Shown: positions 1 to 9,067, counted from the first letter of the stretch. The stretch: DNA of 64,000 nucleotides from Ohtaekwangia sp. (GCA_021155195.1 JAJNPV010000046.1:62001-126000), one strand, 5' to 3'. Translations and numbers: made by a program. Notes: generated by a model from the sequence alone, not told the origin.

Positions 1-17
1 GTCATCATTTCAACATT

Positions 18-476
18 ATGGCAGCACAACTTCCTGATCTTATTTGGCTTGACGGAACACAAATGGATTTGTACTCTAACCCCTTGGAGCAATACTGGCC
101 TCAGGATAGTAAACGGCCTGCTTTTCAAACGGTAAGCGAATGTAAGCGTGGTTATGTTGCTACCTGGGAAATACGGGACAACATACTCTTGCTAAAAAGC
201 CTGGAAGCGAAGATCACAAAACGATACTTTTTATTCTGGAAAAAAATCATTCCCTATTCACTGAAAATGCTTTTTAAGAAGGCTGGCGACCGTGCTGTAA
301 TGGCCACGTGGTTTACGGGTAAAATCAGAATCCCACAAGGCAATAGAACCTATTATGTACATGAAGGTTACGATTCGCGGTTTGAACGTGAAACACTTAT
401 TACGATTGATAAAGCTAAAGTGACAAAGACGGTTGTACTGGATTATACCAGGCAAGAGCTGGTTGTTGCTGGGTAA
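18..476 (+). CDS. conserved hypothetical protein, possibly 5'-truncated by the window edge
   Basis: A 152-residue reading frame with normal coding character (tryptophan, glycine and charged residues well spread, ending in TAA). No signal peptide, membrane segment or catalytic motif that I can name. The middle has a hydrophobic/aromatic stretch (YFLFWKKIIPY, about residues 70-80) followed by a compact beta-rich part with ATWFTGKIRIPQG near residues 96-108. The frame remains open from the first ATG back to base 3, so the true start may lie outside the window. It converges on the SET-domain gene, separated by about 30 bp. Function unknown; a small soluble cytoplasmic protein is the most that can be inferred. 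Confidence 0.6.
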   Translation: MAAQLPDLIWLDGTQMDLYSNPLEQYWPQDSKRPAFQTVSECKRGYVATWEIRDNILLLKSLEAKITKRYFLFWKKIIPYSLKMLFKKAGDRAVMATWFTGKIRIPQGNRTYYVHEGYDSRFERETLITIDKAKVTKTVVLDYTRQELVVAG

Positions 477-494
477 TGTTAATATTGATTACGC

Positions 495-509
495 AGGGTG
501 ATTAACCCT
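495..509. terminator. weak stem-loop between convergent genes
   Basis: AGGGT-GATTA-ACCCT forms a 5-bp stem with a 5-nt loop between two convergent genes, followed on the plus strand by an AT-rich TATTCATTTTC stretch. Short stem, so termination is only a suggestion. Confidence 0.25.
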
Positions 510-919
510 TATTCATTTTCAACAATTTCTCCGTAATCCAGAAACAATTCCTCACCATTTTTAATATCGCGTGTAGCTTCAAAATAATTTCCTTCCTCTA
601 TAGATTTAAGATTCGGGGTGTCCGAATGATTCAGGAAAAGCGAAACATCTATTTTCTTGAATCCATAATCAGGAACAAAATAGTTCTCCTCATCATACAG
701 GCAATAATTATAAATTAAATGCTTTGCATGATCGGGTAATGCTTCTACTTCTTTTCGGGCGATGGTAATCCATTGATCATTTTTGTCTGGCTTGCTAAAC
801 ATAGCCCGGCAGCCTTTCTCAATATCCCGAATGGCGAATACTCCAATACCAGCAACAGGCGAGGGCTTAAGGATAACAAACGTGTTGTTAATCAATTCAT
901 TTAGCAATTGCTCCTTCAT
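509..919 (-). CDS. SET domain-containing protein
   Basis: 136 residues forming a single, minimal SET fold. The sequence shows the N-terminal SET signature (GIGVFAIRDIEKG, residues about 24-36), the pseudoknot asparagine motif LNHSDTPN (about 95-102) and the C-terminal ATRDIKNGEELFLDYG strand with the conserved tyrosine (about 114-129). SET proteins transfer a methyl group from S-adenosylmethionine to lysine; in bacteria the substrate of such stand-alone domains is usually unknown. There is no signal peptide, so it should act in the cytoplasm. It is divergent from the following exported fusion protein, and the shared 110-bp gap carries a promoter candidate for the latter. Family assignment is firm, target unknown. 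Confidence 0.85.
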   Translation of the reverse strand: MKEQLLNELINNTFVILKPSPVAGIGVFAIRDIEKGCRAMFSKPDKNDQWITIARKEVEALPDHAKHLIYNYCLYDEENYFVPDYGFKKIDVSLFLNHSDTPNLKSIEEGNYFEATRDIKNGEELFLDYGEIVENE

Positions 920-970
920 GACCCATTCTTTTAACCGGAAATATTTGCTAAAATACTGCTAAATAGAATC

Positions 971-998
971 TTGTTTAACAATTGTACCCTTATCTTTA
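971..998 (+). promoter_or_regulatory. candidate Bacteroidota-type promoter
   Basis: TTG at 971-973 and TATCTTTA at 991-998 are separated by 17 bp, close to the Bacteroidota -33/-7 consensus TTG ... TAnnTTTG (last base differs). The position about 35 bp before the ATG at 1033 suits transcription of the beta-lactamase/deacetylase fusion gene. Confidence 0.35.
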
Positions 999-1032
999 TT
1001 CTCTTGCTCTTCTCACCTAAATACGCATTGCA

Positions 1033-3357
1033 ATGAACCGCATCAAGATTACCATTCTTTTACTGCTAGTCACCTCCGGCCTGTTCGCGCAAAGCTTGCT
1101 CCCACGCAGCACACCCGAAGCCGAAGGAGTTTCGTCACAGCACATTCTCGGTTTCTTGGGTGCAGCCGCAGCCAGCAAACATGAATTTCACAGCATCATG
1201 ATTCTGCGACATGGAAAGGTAGTGGCCGAAGGCTGGTGGAATCCCTATCGAGCCGATTTATCCCATACTATGTATTCGGTAAGTAAGAGCTTTACGGCTA
1301 CCGCTGTAGGATTTGCAGTAGCTGAGAAGAAACTTTCAGTCGATGATAAAGTGGTTTCCTTTTTTCCAAAGGAAGTTCCGAACTATAACGATGCTAACCT
1401 TGCTGCACTGCGAATAAAAGATTTGTTAAGCATGTCGGTAGGGCAGAAGCCAGATCCTACAGGCCCTGTAGTGATCAGCGATAATTGGGCACGCACTTTT
1501 TTAAGTACCCCTATCCTTCAGCAGCCGGGCTCTGAGTTCTTGTATAATAGTGCAGCAACGTATATGCTTAGCGCGATTGTTCAACAAGTTACGGGGCAAA
1601 AGGTAATGGATTACCTGAAACCTCGCTTGTTTCAACCACTCGGAATTGAAGGTATTGATTGGGAAGTGAGTCCGCAGGATGTGAACACAGGCGGGTGGGG
1701 GCTGCGACTAAAAACAGAAGACATGGCAAAGTTCGGTCAACTGTTTTTACAAAAGGGAGTTTGGAAGGGAAAACAAATTTTGCCTGCATCATGGATTGAA
1801 GAAGCATCAACGATGAAGATTATGCAAAATCCGAAAGCTTCACAAGCTGAGAAAGATTCCAGTGATTGGTTGCAAGGGTATGGTTATCAGATGTGGCGCA
1901 GTCGTAATAATTCGTATCGGGGCGATGGTGCGTTTGGCCAATACATTCTGGTGTTACCCGAAAAGGATGCAGTGATCATTATCACTTCCGAAACGGCTAA
2001 CATGCAAACAGAATTGAATTTAGTTTGGAGACATTTGTTACCTGCTTTTCAGGATAAAAAATTAGCAACCAATTCAAAAGTCTATAAGCAATTGAAGTCG
2101 CGCCTTAGCGCGCTTGCTTTACCTATACCTGCAAGTGCGGCTAATGCAACTATGGAAAATAAACTGGCAGGTAAAACATTTGTTACCATTAGTCCCGATC
2201 GCGAATTGGAAAGTTTTGCACTGAATTTTACAAACGGAACTTGTCGCTTAACATTAAACACAGACTCGATTCCTCATCAAATAGACTTCGGCTCTGGCAA
2301 GTGGGTGCAAGGCACTACCACCAAATATGGACCCTACCTGGTGGCTGGCGCTCAAACAAATCGTAAAGGATTAGCACCTTTTAAAACTGAGGCCAGTTAC
2401 CAATGGGCAGATGATAAAACACTTGAACTTACGCTGCGCTATATTGAAAGCCCGCACACTGAAAAAATTACGTGCGCATTTGAGGGCGATGACGCTACAC
2501 TTTCGTTTTCAAATTCTTTTAACAAATCGGTACGCACCTATAAAGCTATTCCCGAAGTTGTGCGTGCCAATGCACCGCAGCTAATTGTTCGTGGCGATGA
2601 TATGGGCTATTCGCACTCTGGTAATTTGGCTCTCATCCAATCGTACCAGCAAGGCATTGAAACTTCTATTGAAGTGATTGTGCCTAGCCCCTGGTTTCCT
2701 GAAACCGTGAAGATGTTAAAACAATATCCACGGGTAGATGTGGGCCTGCACTTTGCGATTACCAGCGAGTGGGACAATGTGAAATGGCGACCGCTAACCG
2801 ATTGCCCGAGTTTAAAAAATGAAGACGGCTATTTCTATCCCATGCTTTTCAAAAACAAATTCTATCCCGGACAAGCCGTTATGGATCATACGCACGCGTT
2901 GGAGGACATTGAAAAAGAAATGCGGGCGCAGATTGAGTTAGCCGTAAAATACATACCGCGATTAAGCCATATCTCCGGCCACATGGGCAGCCTGGCGTTT
3001 ACACCTGAAGTTAAGGCCTTAGCACTTAAAGTTGCTGCTGAATACAAACTTCCTGTAGTAGACGCACAATCAACTTCTATCTCGTACACAGGTTTTGATT
3101 TCAGAAACAAAACTACCGAACAGCGCATTGACGGATTTATTGCCATGCTCGATAAACTTGAAGACGGCAAGACATATGTATTTGTTGAACACCCAGGGCT
3201 TGACAACGCTGAGTTGAGGGCGGTATCACACATTGGCTATGAAGATGTTGCCCAGGGGCGACAAGATGTAACTACCATTTTTACAAGCGAAAAAGTTAAA
3301 GCGGCTATTATTAAGAAGGGAGTAAAATTGGTAAGTTATAAGGAGGTGCTGAAGTAA
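1033..3357 (+). CDS. exported serine hydrolase (beta-lactamase fold) fused to ChbG/YdjC-type deacetylase
   Basis: 774 residues with an N-terminal signal peptide (cleavage after SGLFAQ, about residue 20). Residues about 30-350 are a family S12/class C beta-lactamase-like domain: the SxxK motif SVSK is at 82-85, followed by a YNS second-motif equivalent and GAFGQY near 295-300. Residues about 350-510 are a linker/beta domain. Residues about 515-774 are a ChbG/YdjC-like polysaccharide deacetylase: RGDDMGYS with the metal-binding aspartates (about 518-525), VGLHFAIT, SHISGHMGS and VEHPG. Serine beta-lactamase-fold proteins outside resistance are typically peptidases or esterases; YdjC enzymes remove acetyl groups from chitooligosaccharides or similar amino sugars. 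Fusion suggests periplasmic or secreted processing of acetylated amino-sugar or peptidoglycan-like material. It ends 4 bp from the convergent PIN toxin gene. Confidence 0.85.
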   Translation: MNRIKITILLLLVTSGLFAQSLLPRSTPEAEGVSSQHILGFLGAAAASKHEFHSIMILRHGKVVAEGWWNPYRADLSHTMYSVSKSFTATAVGFAVAEKKLSVDDKVVSFFPKEVPNYNDANLAALRIKDLLSMSVGQKPDPTGPVVISDNWARTFLSTPILQQPGSEFLYNSAATYMLSAIVQQVTGQKVMDYLKPRLFQPLGIEGIDWEVSPQDVNTGGWGLRLKTEDMAKFGQLFLQKGVWKGKQILPASWIEEASTMKIMQNPKASQAEKDSSDWLQGYGYQMWRSRNNSYRGDGAFGQYILVLPEKDAVIIITSETANMQTELNLVWRHLLPAFQDKKLATNSKVYKQLKSRLSALALPIPASAANATMENKLAGKTFVTISPDRELESFALNFTNGTCRLTLNTDSIPHQIDFGSGKWVQGTTTKYGPYLVAGAQTNRKGLAPFKTEASYQWADDKTLELTLRYIESPHTEKITCAFEGDDATLSFSNSFNKSVRTYKAIPEVVRANAPQLIVRGDDMGYSHSGNLALIQSYQQGIETSIEVIVPSPWFPETVKMLKQYPRVDVGLHFAITSEWDNVKWRPLTDCPSLKNEDGYFYPMLFKNKFYPGQAVMDHTHALEDIEKEMRAQIELAVKYIPRLSHISGHMGSLAFTPEVKALALKVAAEYKLPVVDAQSTSISYTGFDFRNKTTEQRIDGFIAMLDKLEDGKTYVFVEHPGLDNAELRAVSHIGYEDVAQGRQDVTTIFTSEKVKAAIIKKGVKLVSYKEVLK

Positions 3358-3361
3358 TCAA

Positions 3362-3778
3362 CTACTTGATCTTTTTAAGATAATCAGCGATCGTTTCTAT
3401 TTTAGTTGATCCAAAGGCTTTTAACTCAAGAATATCTTTATCGCCAGTAATTAAATGATTTGCATGAGAGTCCTTTGCGAGCGCAAGCAAAAAATTATCC
3501 TTTTTATCTCTGCAAAGATCAACCTTTGTTTTGACTTCAATCATTTCACCATAAACATCGAACAAGTCAACTAATTCTTCAATGTCAGATTTTTCAAAGT
3601 ACTTTCTGAACTTTGGCCTATTAACTACCGTAAGAAACTCTTCAATTAATTCAAAGCTAAAAATAACTCTGATTGATTTGGTCTTTATTTTTTCGTCTAA
3701 CTTTTTAAAGTCCTTAGTAATTAAAAAACTAATCCAAAGATTAGTGTCAACAATAATTCTGTCAACCTTTTTTGCCAT
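3362..3778 (-). CDS. PIN-domain ribonuclease, probable toxin of a toxin-antitoxin pair
   Basis: 138 residues forming a PIN domain. The sequence shows the first acidic motif VDTN (D11, N13), a central ELIEEF glutamate, KDKKDNFLLALA with the DN pair (about residues 90-93) and LITGDKDIL with the last aspartates (about 108-112). PIN proteins are magnesium-dependent RNases; most bacterial ones are toxins that cut tRNA or mRNA and are inhibited by a small upstream-encoded protein. The upstream 72-residue gene overlaps this start by 17 bp, the usual antitoxin-first arrangement. Both genes are visibly AT-richer than the neighbouring fusion gene, consistent with a mobile module. RNA target unknown. 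Confidence 0.85.
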   Translation of the reverse strand: MAKKVDRIIVDTNLWISFLITKDFKKLDEKIKTKSIRVIFSFELIEEFLTVVNRPKFRKYFEKSDIEELVDLFDVYGEMIEVKTKVDLCRDKKDNFLLALAKDSHANHLITGDKDILELKAFGSTKIETIADYLKKIK

Positions 3779-3980
3779 ATCTCTTTGTTCTCACAAACTC
3801 GACTTCCTTTGTTATTTCATCCAAGGAGATCGTTTTAGTCTTACTTCTTAGCTTTAAGAGGGTTTTTTGAAATGATTTAATGGGATCCTCATCGCGGATA
3901 GAAATTAAATTTAGGTCGGCCAATTCATTAATTATTTTTTTGGCTTTTGGGTTTACTATATCAATTCGCAGCGTTTCCAT
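3762..3980 (-). CDS. probable antitoxin partner of the PIN toxin
   Basis: A 72-residue protein that begins METLRIDIVNPKAKKIINEL and ends in a basic tail (RTKRYGKKG). The N-terminal beta strand followed by an amphipathic helix resembles the small antitoxins that accompany PIN toxins, with the C-terminal half (DEITKEVEFVRTKRYG) as the likely toxin-binding part. It overlaps the PIN gene by 17 bp, so the two are almost certainly translated together and expression is probably autoregulated. The antitoxin role is inferred from position, size and sequence style, not from a named motif. Confidence 0.7.
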   Translation of the reverse strand: METLRIDIVNPKAKKIINELADLNLISIRDEDPIKSFQKTLLKLRSKTKTISLDEITKEVEFVRTKRYGKKG

Positions 3981-4050
3981 AATTCAAATATACTGATTTA
4001 AATTTTCGCTTGAAGTATCCCCCTAAACTTAAAACCAAGCATGGGTGCTA

Positions 4051-4986
4051 TCACTTATTCCATTTCAAATACACATCTGCTACCGAAGGATGTACTTCTT
4101 TTTTCAACATGTTTATAAATTCTTCATCCGTCATTTTTTCCTGATGCTTTTTTAATGCCGTCCATAATTCTTTCAACACCTGCTTGCCTCCGGCATTGTA
4201 AATATCTTTAGCGGCTGAATGCAATTTGCATTGATACCACCCATAATTTTTAGCTCCCATACCCAGCGTAGCATACAGTTTTTCAAAATCATCGAGGCTT
4301 GTGAATTTATACTCTGCCGTACCTGCGCCCACTACCATGTTGGGGAATGTTTCCAAAGCAGGTAAGAGTTCCGGTTGTTTTTCGGCAACGTATGTGTGCA
4401 ACATAATATTCACAAACAATTCACTCATCCAGTTGCGATGCATTTTTAGTCCCGCCTGCGCGGTATACGAGTGCCCCATTTCGTGAAGGGCGAGTAAATC
4501 AAAGAACGGCATCATGCTTTGCGAGCCATCTGGGTTACCATAAGCTTTTTTAACTTGGGCTAACAACGGGGGCGGAAGGTTGTCTACAGGTGGTAAAAAG
4601 CTACGCCAAAAATCATTGTCTTCTGATGCAATTACCAATCGGCTGCTATCCAGATTGTGCGGAAATCCATAAACATCCAACAATGGTTTTGCAGCGAAAT
4701 CTTTCCAGTGTTTGGGGGCAAGAATATACAGTTGTGCTTTAGGGATAAACTGTATTTCCTGTTTAAAAAAGTTGCCTGCGCGCTCCATGAATGCGGCAAT
4801 GTCTTTTGCCCGTGCTTCATACCCAGGACTATAATAAATGGTTTGGGCGAAGCCATTTAATTTATCAAGTTGAAGAGGTTTAGACGTTTCTTTTGTTGTA
4901 TCCTGAGCAAAGGAGCAATTGCAAAGCAACCACATTGCTAAAATGCTGTGGATTCTACTATTGGTTAATGTTTTTTGTGAATTCAT
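4051..4986 (-). CDS. exported putative metallopeptidase with HExxH motif
   Basis: 311 residues. The N-terminus has a hydrophobic export signal (SILAMWLLCNCSFAQ, about residues 14-28), which could be read either as a type I signal or a lipobox. A clear zinc-binding motif LLALHEMGHSYTAQ places H168, E169 and H172, and WMSELFVN (E189) about 17 residues later may supply the third ligand, as in gluzincins. The rest is alpha-helical with no recognisable extra domain. It should act in the periplasm or at the outer membrane. The neighbours (PIN pair, AraC regulator) are separated by short gaps and give no functional hint. Peptidase activity is inferred from the motif only. Confidence 0.65.
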   Translation of the reverse strand: MNSQKTLTNSRIHSILAMWLLCNCSFAQDTTKETSKPLQLDKLNGFAQTIYYSPGYEARAKDIAAFMERAGNFFKQEIQFIPKAQLYILAPKHWKDFAAKPLLDVYGFPHNLDSSRLVIASEDNDFWRSFLPPVDNLPPPLLAQVKKAYGNPDGSQSMMPFFDLLALHEMGHSYTAQAGLKMHRNWMSELFVNIMLHTYVAEKQPELLPALETFPNMVVGAGTAEYKFTSLDDFEKLYATLGMGAKNYGWYQCKLHSAAKDIYNAGGKQVLKELWTALKKHQEKMTDEEFINMLKKEVHPSVADVYLKWNK

Positions 4987-5049
4987 GGCCTTGATTTTTA
5001 ATCAAAGCTACCATGTACCGGTGCCGCCAGCATAGTAAAAAATCGACAC

Positions 5050-5877
5050 TTAATAACGCAGGTCTTTCTGCATTCTCATAGGTGTGGACAAGAGTTGTTG
5101 TTCAATAACAGAAGGATTTACTCCCGCAAAGGTTTTGAAATCCCGGATCATATGCATCTGGTCGTAGTAGCCTGCTTCGTGCGCTATTGTTAGCCAACTA
5201 AGTTGAGGTGAGCCTTCATGTAACCGATAGGCTTTTGAAAATTTTAAAATCCGCGCATACGTTTTTGGGTTCATCCCGATTCGTTCCTTGCATTTTCTTT
5301 CAAATTGTTTCAAACTCAGGCAAGAAAGAGAGGCTGTTTCTTCAATGGACATCATGCCATTGCTGTTCATCAGAATATGTATGGCAGAATCGAAAGGCAA
5401 TACTCCGGCAAGGCTTGCCACCCTTTTTAAAAGGAATTTTTCAACGATGTTTTTACCAACTTCCAAATCAGTTATCGCTTGCAATTGTTCGTTGATGCCC
5501 CGCATTTCGGCTCCAAAGAAATCAATCGCATCAAAGCCGCCATCAAACAACTCTTGCATGGGAATGCCCAGCAGATGATACATTCCACCTGGAAGGAAAT
5601 CCACTCGTATTGCTTTTAGTTGCTTATGGACTTTTACATTTACCCGCGTGTACTGCGGACCGATCAACACCGTGAGCGGTTGTTTATCGAAGCCATCATT
5701 TTCAATCCTGCCCATCGATACAGGGTTGCTGCAGTAAAACATCAATGATTGAAAGGGAGTAGGCGGATAGGGCGTTACCACATCCCTAACTCCCTCAGGA
5801 AGTGTAACATTCACGGTTGATATGTTCAACACATACTTTTGTAAAGCCGGATGTGGTATGTATAGTTTTACTTCCAA
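5050..5877 (-). CDS. AraC family transcriptional regulator
   Basis: 275 residues. The N-terminal part (about 1-150, starting MEVKLYIPHPALQKYV) is the sensor type that commonly precedes AraC DNA-binding domains in Bacteroidota (DUF6597-like), with the typical QSLMFYC and GPQYTRV segments. The C-terminal part carries two helix-turn-helix motifs: TASLSCLSLKQFERKCKERIGMNPKTYARILKF (the long motif is around residues 185-215) and the second helix pair ending DFKTFAGVNPS. It is divergent from the PadR/permease operon across about 170 bp, so it may regulate that operon or the unidentified target elsewhere. Ligand unknown. Confidence 0.85.
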   Translation of the reverse strand: MEVKLYIPHPALQKYVLNISTVNVTLPEGVRDVVTPYPPTPFQSLMFYCSNPVSMGRIENDGFDKQPLTVLIGPQYTRVNVKVHKQLKAIRVDFLPGGMYHLLGIPMQELFDGGFDAIDFFGAEMRGINEQLQAITDLEVGKNIVEKFLLKRVASLAGVLPFDSAIHILMNSNGMMSIEETASLSCLSLKQFERKCKERIGMNPKTYARILKFSKAYRLHEGSPQLSWLTIAHEAGYYDQMHMIRDFKTFAGVNPSVIEQQLLSTPMRMQKDLRY

Positions 5878-6047
5878 TTCATATACTGGCTAAATATTCA
5901 AGTTAAATTTTTATTTCAAATTTTGACTTGTAACCTCCTGATTATTATCAAGTTCTTTCGATAGTTCCTTAGCATTCCACGTAAGCAAAACAACTTTTCC
6001 TAAACCTTCCCGTATATTAACTGCAATTACGAATAATATCAGTTACT

Positions 6048-6386
6048 ATGAAAAAAACCAAGCTAGGGGAGTTTGAAGAACTGGTGCTACTTACGGTAGC
6101 CGCTTTGCAGCAAGAGGCCTATGGTGTTGAGATTAAACGCGAACTGGAAGGGCGATTAAAGGAAAAGTTGAGTGTGGGTTCAATCCAATCTGCGCTCAAA
6201 CGCATGGAAGAAAAGGGGTTTTTGACTTCAGAGTTTGGTGAGGCCACGCTAAAACGGGGCGGTAAGCGCAAGCGTATTTATGCGACTACTTCCTACGCGC
6301 ACAAAGTACTTGATGAAATGAAAGAGATACGCGCGGGGTTATGGAATTTAATTCCACAACTCACTCCTCAACTAAAAGCTATATGA
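6048..6386 (+). CDS. PadR family transcriptional regulator
   Basis: 112 residues of a winged-helix PadR repressor: LGEFEELVLLTVAALQQ at the N-terminus, EAYGVEIKRELE, the recognition-helix region VGSIQSALKRMEEKGFL and the wing with GGKRKRIYATT (about residues 75-86). PadR proteins typically repress adjacent membrane-transport genes and are released by small molecules or stress. The stop codon overlaps the next gene's ATG as ATGA (6383-6386), so regulator and permease are translationally coupled. This PadR-plus-FtsX-permease arrangement recurs in Cytophagales. Autoregulation is likely but no operator was identified. Confidence 0.9.
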   Translation: MKKTKLGEFEELVLLTVAALQQEAYGVEIKRELEGRLKEKLSVGSIQSALKRMEEKGFLTSEFGEATLKRGGKRKRIYATTSYAHKVLDEMKEIRAGLWNLIPQLTPQLKAI

Positions 6387-9028
6387 CAGAGATTCATCCA
6401 CCCAAGTGGCCTGTCAAACTCTTACGGTTCTTTCTAAAGAAAGAATATGTGGAAGAGATTGAAGGTGACATGGAGGAAATCTTCTATGATAATGTTGAGG
6501 TACTATCGCTATCAAAAGCAAAAAGAATCTATACCTGGGAGATGCTAAAACTCCTACGGCCAGCTCTCTTAAGAAACTTTAAACATTCTGTCACTTTCAA
6601 CCCCTTCGTTATGTATAAAAATTATTTAAAGATTGCGTGGAGAAATTTGATCAAGAAAAAGGCCTATTCTTTTATCAATATTTTCGGACTTGGTTTAGGC
6701 ATTGGCTGCTGTTTTTTGATTTTCATGTATGTGCAAGACGAATTATCGTACGATAATTATCATGAAAAAGGAGATCGCATTTACCGCGTACTTCATGGAT
6801 GGGAGGGCGATCCTAAAGCGAAAGCCCCGATAGATTCGTATTGGGTGTGGGGCAATGCGCCTGTCGGCCCCGCCCTTCAAAACGACTTTCCGGAAATCGA
6901 AAAAGTGGTTCAGTTTTCTGGCCGTGCCGACATTCTATTAAGTGTAGAAGATAAATTATATCAGGAGGACGGAATCTTATTTATGGACTCCACGGTCTTT
7001 GATGTGTTCAGTTGGGAGTTAGTGGCGGGTGATCCTAAAACTGCTTTGATTGCTCCATACAGTATTGTACTTACCGAAACAACCGCCAGAAAATATTTTG
7101 GTGATGAAGAGGCGCTGGGCAAGACTTTGAAAGGCAGTGATGCACCGGGTAGAGCCAACCCGGGTGATTACACCGTAACAGGCATTATGAAGGAATTACC
7201 TTTCAACTCGCACTTTCGTTTCAATGCGTTGCTTTCGTTAAGCACCTTTAAAAAATCAAGACCTGAAATATTTGATGCATGGGGTTATGTTGATACATAC
7301 ACTTATTTTCTGGTAAATGATCAGTTTAATGAAGCAAACTTCATGGCAAAAGTTCCTGCCTTTCTGGAAAGGCATAAAGATTACCCGGATTCAAAATACA
7401 CGATTGCTATTGAACCATTAAAGGATGCTTACCTGCGAACCGTGGCACAGCGCCAGCCCGGGCAAACCGGAAGTCTCGCAAACATTTACGTGTTCTCGGT
7501 GATTGGTTTATTCATATTGGTAATTGCCATTATCAACTTTATGAACCTGAGCACTGCCCGCTCACTGGAGCGCTGCAAGGAGGTGGGCATCCGAAAATCC
7601 ATTGGTGCCGATCGCAGTAGTCTGATCTTCCAGTTTTTAGGCGAGTCATTACTCATCACCTTTCTTTCAGTGATTGTTGCCGCGGGTATTGTGGTTGTTG
7701 CGTTGCCAAGCATGGTTGATTTTACTGGCAAAGAATTAACCATCGAAAATTTTATCAATTGGCAAGCAGCTCCATATATCCTTGGGGGTGTGCTTTTAAT
7801 CGGTTTGGTATCAGGTTCGTATCCTGCACTCGTACTGTCGCGCTTCAGTCCCGTTGCGGTGCTGAAGGGAATCACTGCGTCTAATCGGGGTGGGATAAGT
7901 CTAAGACGCGTACTGGTGATTTTTCAATTTAGTCTTTCCATTGCGTTAATAGCAGGAACGATCATTGTATACACTCAAGTGAATCATTTGCTCGATAAGG
8001 ATTTGGGTTTTGATAAGGAACGGATGCTCATTCTTGATTATAATTATGACGAAGAAGTCAACAATAAATCGGAAGCAATAAAGATTGAGATGGAAGCAAA
8101 CCCGACAGTACTTTCTGCAGCATTTTCACGCAGTGTTCCGGGAAGTCATTTTCCAAATGCAACCACCACAATACAGACAGCAGATGGAGAAATGAAAAAC
8201 CTGACGCAACCTATTTTTCAGGTGGGGCTTGATTTTGTAAATCATTTTGGAATTGAGTTGGTGGCGGGCCGCTCTTATTCCAGGGAGTTTCCATCGGATT
8301 CAACCAAAGCACTTATTATTAATGAAGCTGCAGCCCGGCAGTATGGATATCAGAATCCTGCTGATATTATTGGTAAAAAATTTGATCAATGGGGCAGGAC
8401 AGGAGAAGTGATTGGGGTGGTTAAAGATTTCAACTACATCTCGTTGCACCAAACTATTCAACCACTCACCTTGCCTTTTGAAGCGTATGCAAGCCGATAC
8501 TTATCGCTCAAAATAAAATCAGAAAACCTCCCACAAACGATTAGCGAGCTTGAAAAAATCTGGACTCGCCTGGCACCCCACCGCCCGTTTATGTATAGCT
8601 TTTTGGATGATGACTTTAATCGTCAGTACCGCAGTGATTTTATTTTTAGAAAATTGTTCACCACGTTTTCTTGTCTGGCAATCTTGATTGCTTGTCTTGG
8701 ACTTTTGGGATTAGCTACGTACACAGCCGAACAGCGAACTAAAGAAATCGGTATTCGAAAAGTGCTGGGTGCCGATGTTCAAACCATTGTGCTGTTGCTG
8801 AGCAACGACTTCATTAAACTGGTGGTTGTCGCGATTATCATCGCTACCCCGGTTTCGTGGTATGCTATGAACATATGGTTGGATGGATTTGCCTACAAAA
8901 TGGAAATACAGGCTTGGATGTTTGTGTTGGCTGGAGTTATTGCCCTGTCCATTGCTGTGGTTACCATCAGTTACCAGTCCATCAAATCAGCGTTGGTAAA
9001 TCCGGTAAATTCACTGAGGAGTGAATAG
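6383..9028 (+). CDS. FtsX/MacB-type ABC transporter permease with N-terminal prefix domain
   Basis: 881 residues from the ATG at 6383, which overlaps the PadR stop; an in-frame ATG at 6341 would start inside the PadR gene and is less likely. Residues about 1-75 (HPPKWPVKLLRFFLKKEYVEEIEGDMEEIF) are the permease prefix domain that is linked to PadR-regulated permeases. Then come YKNYLKIAWRNLIKKKAYSFINIFGLGLG (transmembrane segment 1), a periplasmic MacB-like core, three transmembrane segments near residues 365-500, a second anchor helix (VLVIFQFSLSIALIAGTIIVY), a second periplasmic core and three C-terminal transmembrane segments. No ATPase gene is adjacent, so the partner must be encoded elsewhere. 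Probable role: export of a peptide, lipid or antibiotic, or envelope stress response. Confidence 0.88.
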   Translation: MTEIHPPKWPVKLLRFFLKKEYVEEIEGDMEEIFYDNVEVLSLSKAKRIYTWEMLKLLRPALLRNFKHSVTFNPFVMYKNYLKIAWRNLIKKKAYSFINIFGLGLGIGCCFLIFMYVQDELSYDNYHEKGDRIYRVLHGWEGDPKAKAPIDSYWVWGNAPVGPALQNDFPEIEKVVQFSGRADILLSVEDKLYQEDGILFMDSTVFDVFSWELVAGDPKTALIAPYSIVLTETTARKYFGDEEALGKTLKGSDAPGRANPGDYTVTGIMKELPFNSHFRFNALLSLSTFKKSRPEIFDAWGYVDTYTYFLVNDQFNEANFMAKVPAFLERHKDYPDSKYTIAIEPLKDAYLRTVAQRQPGQTGSLANIYVFSVIGLFILVIAIINFMNLSTARSLERCKEVGIRKSIGADRSSLIFQFLGESLLITFLSVIVAAGIVVVALPSMVDFTGKELTIENFINWQAAPYILGGVLLIGLVSGSYPALVLSRFSPVAVLKGITASNRGGISLRRVLVIFQFSLSIALIAGTIIVYTQVNHLLDKDLGFDKERMLILDYNYDEEVNNKSEAIKIEMEANPTVLSAAFSRSVPGSHFPNATTTIQTADGEMKNLTQPIFQVGLDFVNHFGIELVAGRSYSREFPSDSTKALIINEAAARQYGYQNPADIIGKKFDQWGRTGEVIGVVKDFNYISLHQTIQPLTLPFEAYASRYLSLKIKSENLPQTISELEKIWTRLAPHRPFMYSFLDDDFNRQYRSDFIFRKLFTTFSCLAILIACLGLLGLATYTAEQRTKEIGIRKVLGADVQTIVLLLSNDFIKLVVVAIIIATPVSWYAMNIWLDGFAYKMEIQAWMFVLAGVIALSIAVVTISYQSIKSALVNPVNSLRSE

Positions 9029-9067
9029 AAAATAGTACGCATACGATCATCTTATGAACGTTGATGT

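Noticed and set aside
6341..6382. Earlier in-frame start for the permease gene
   Set aside because: It would start inside the PadR gene; the ATGA overlap at 6383 gives a normal coupled start directly before the prefix domain.
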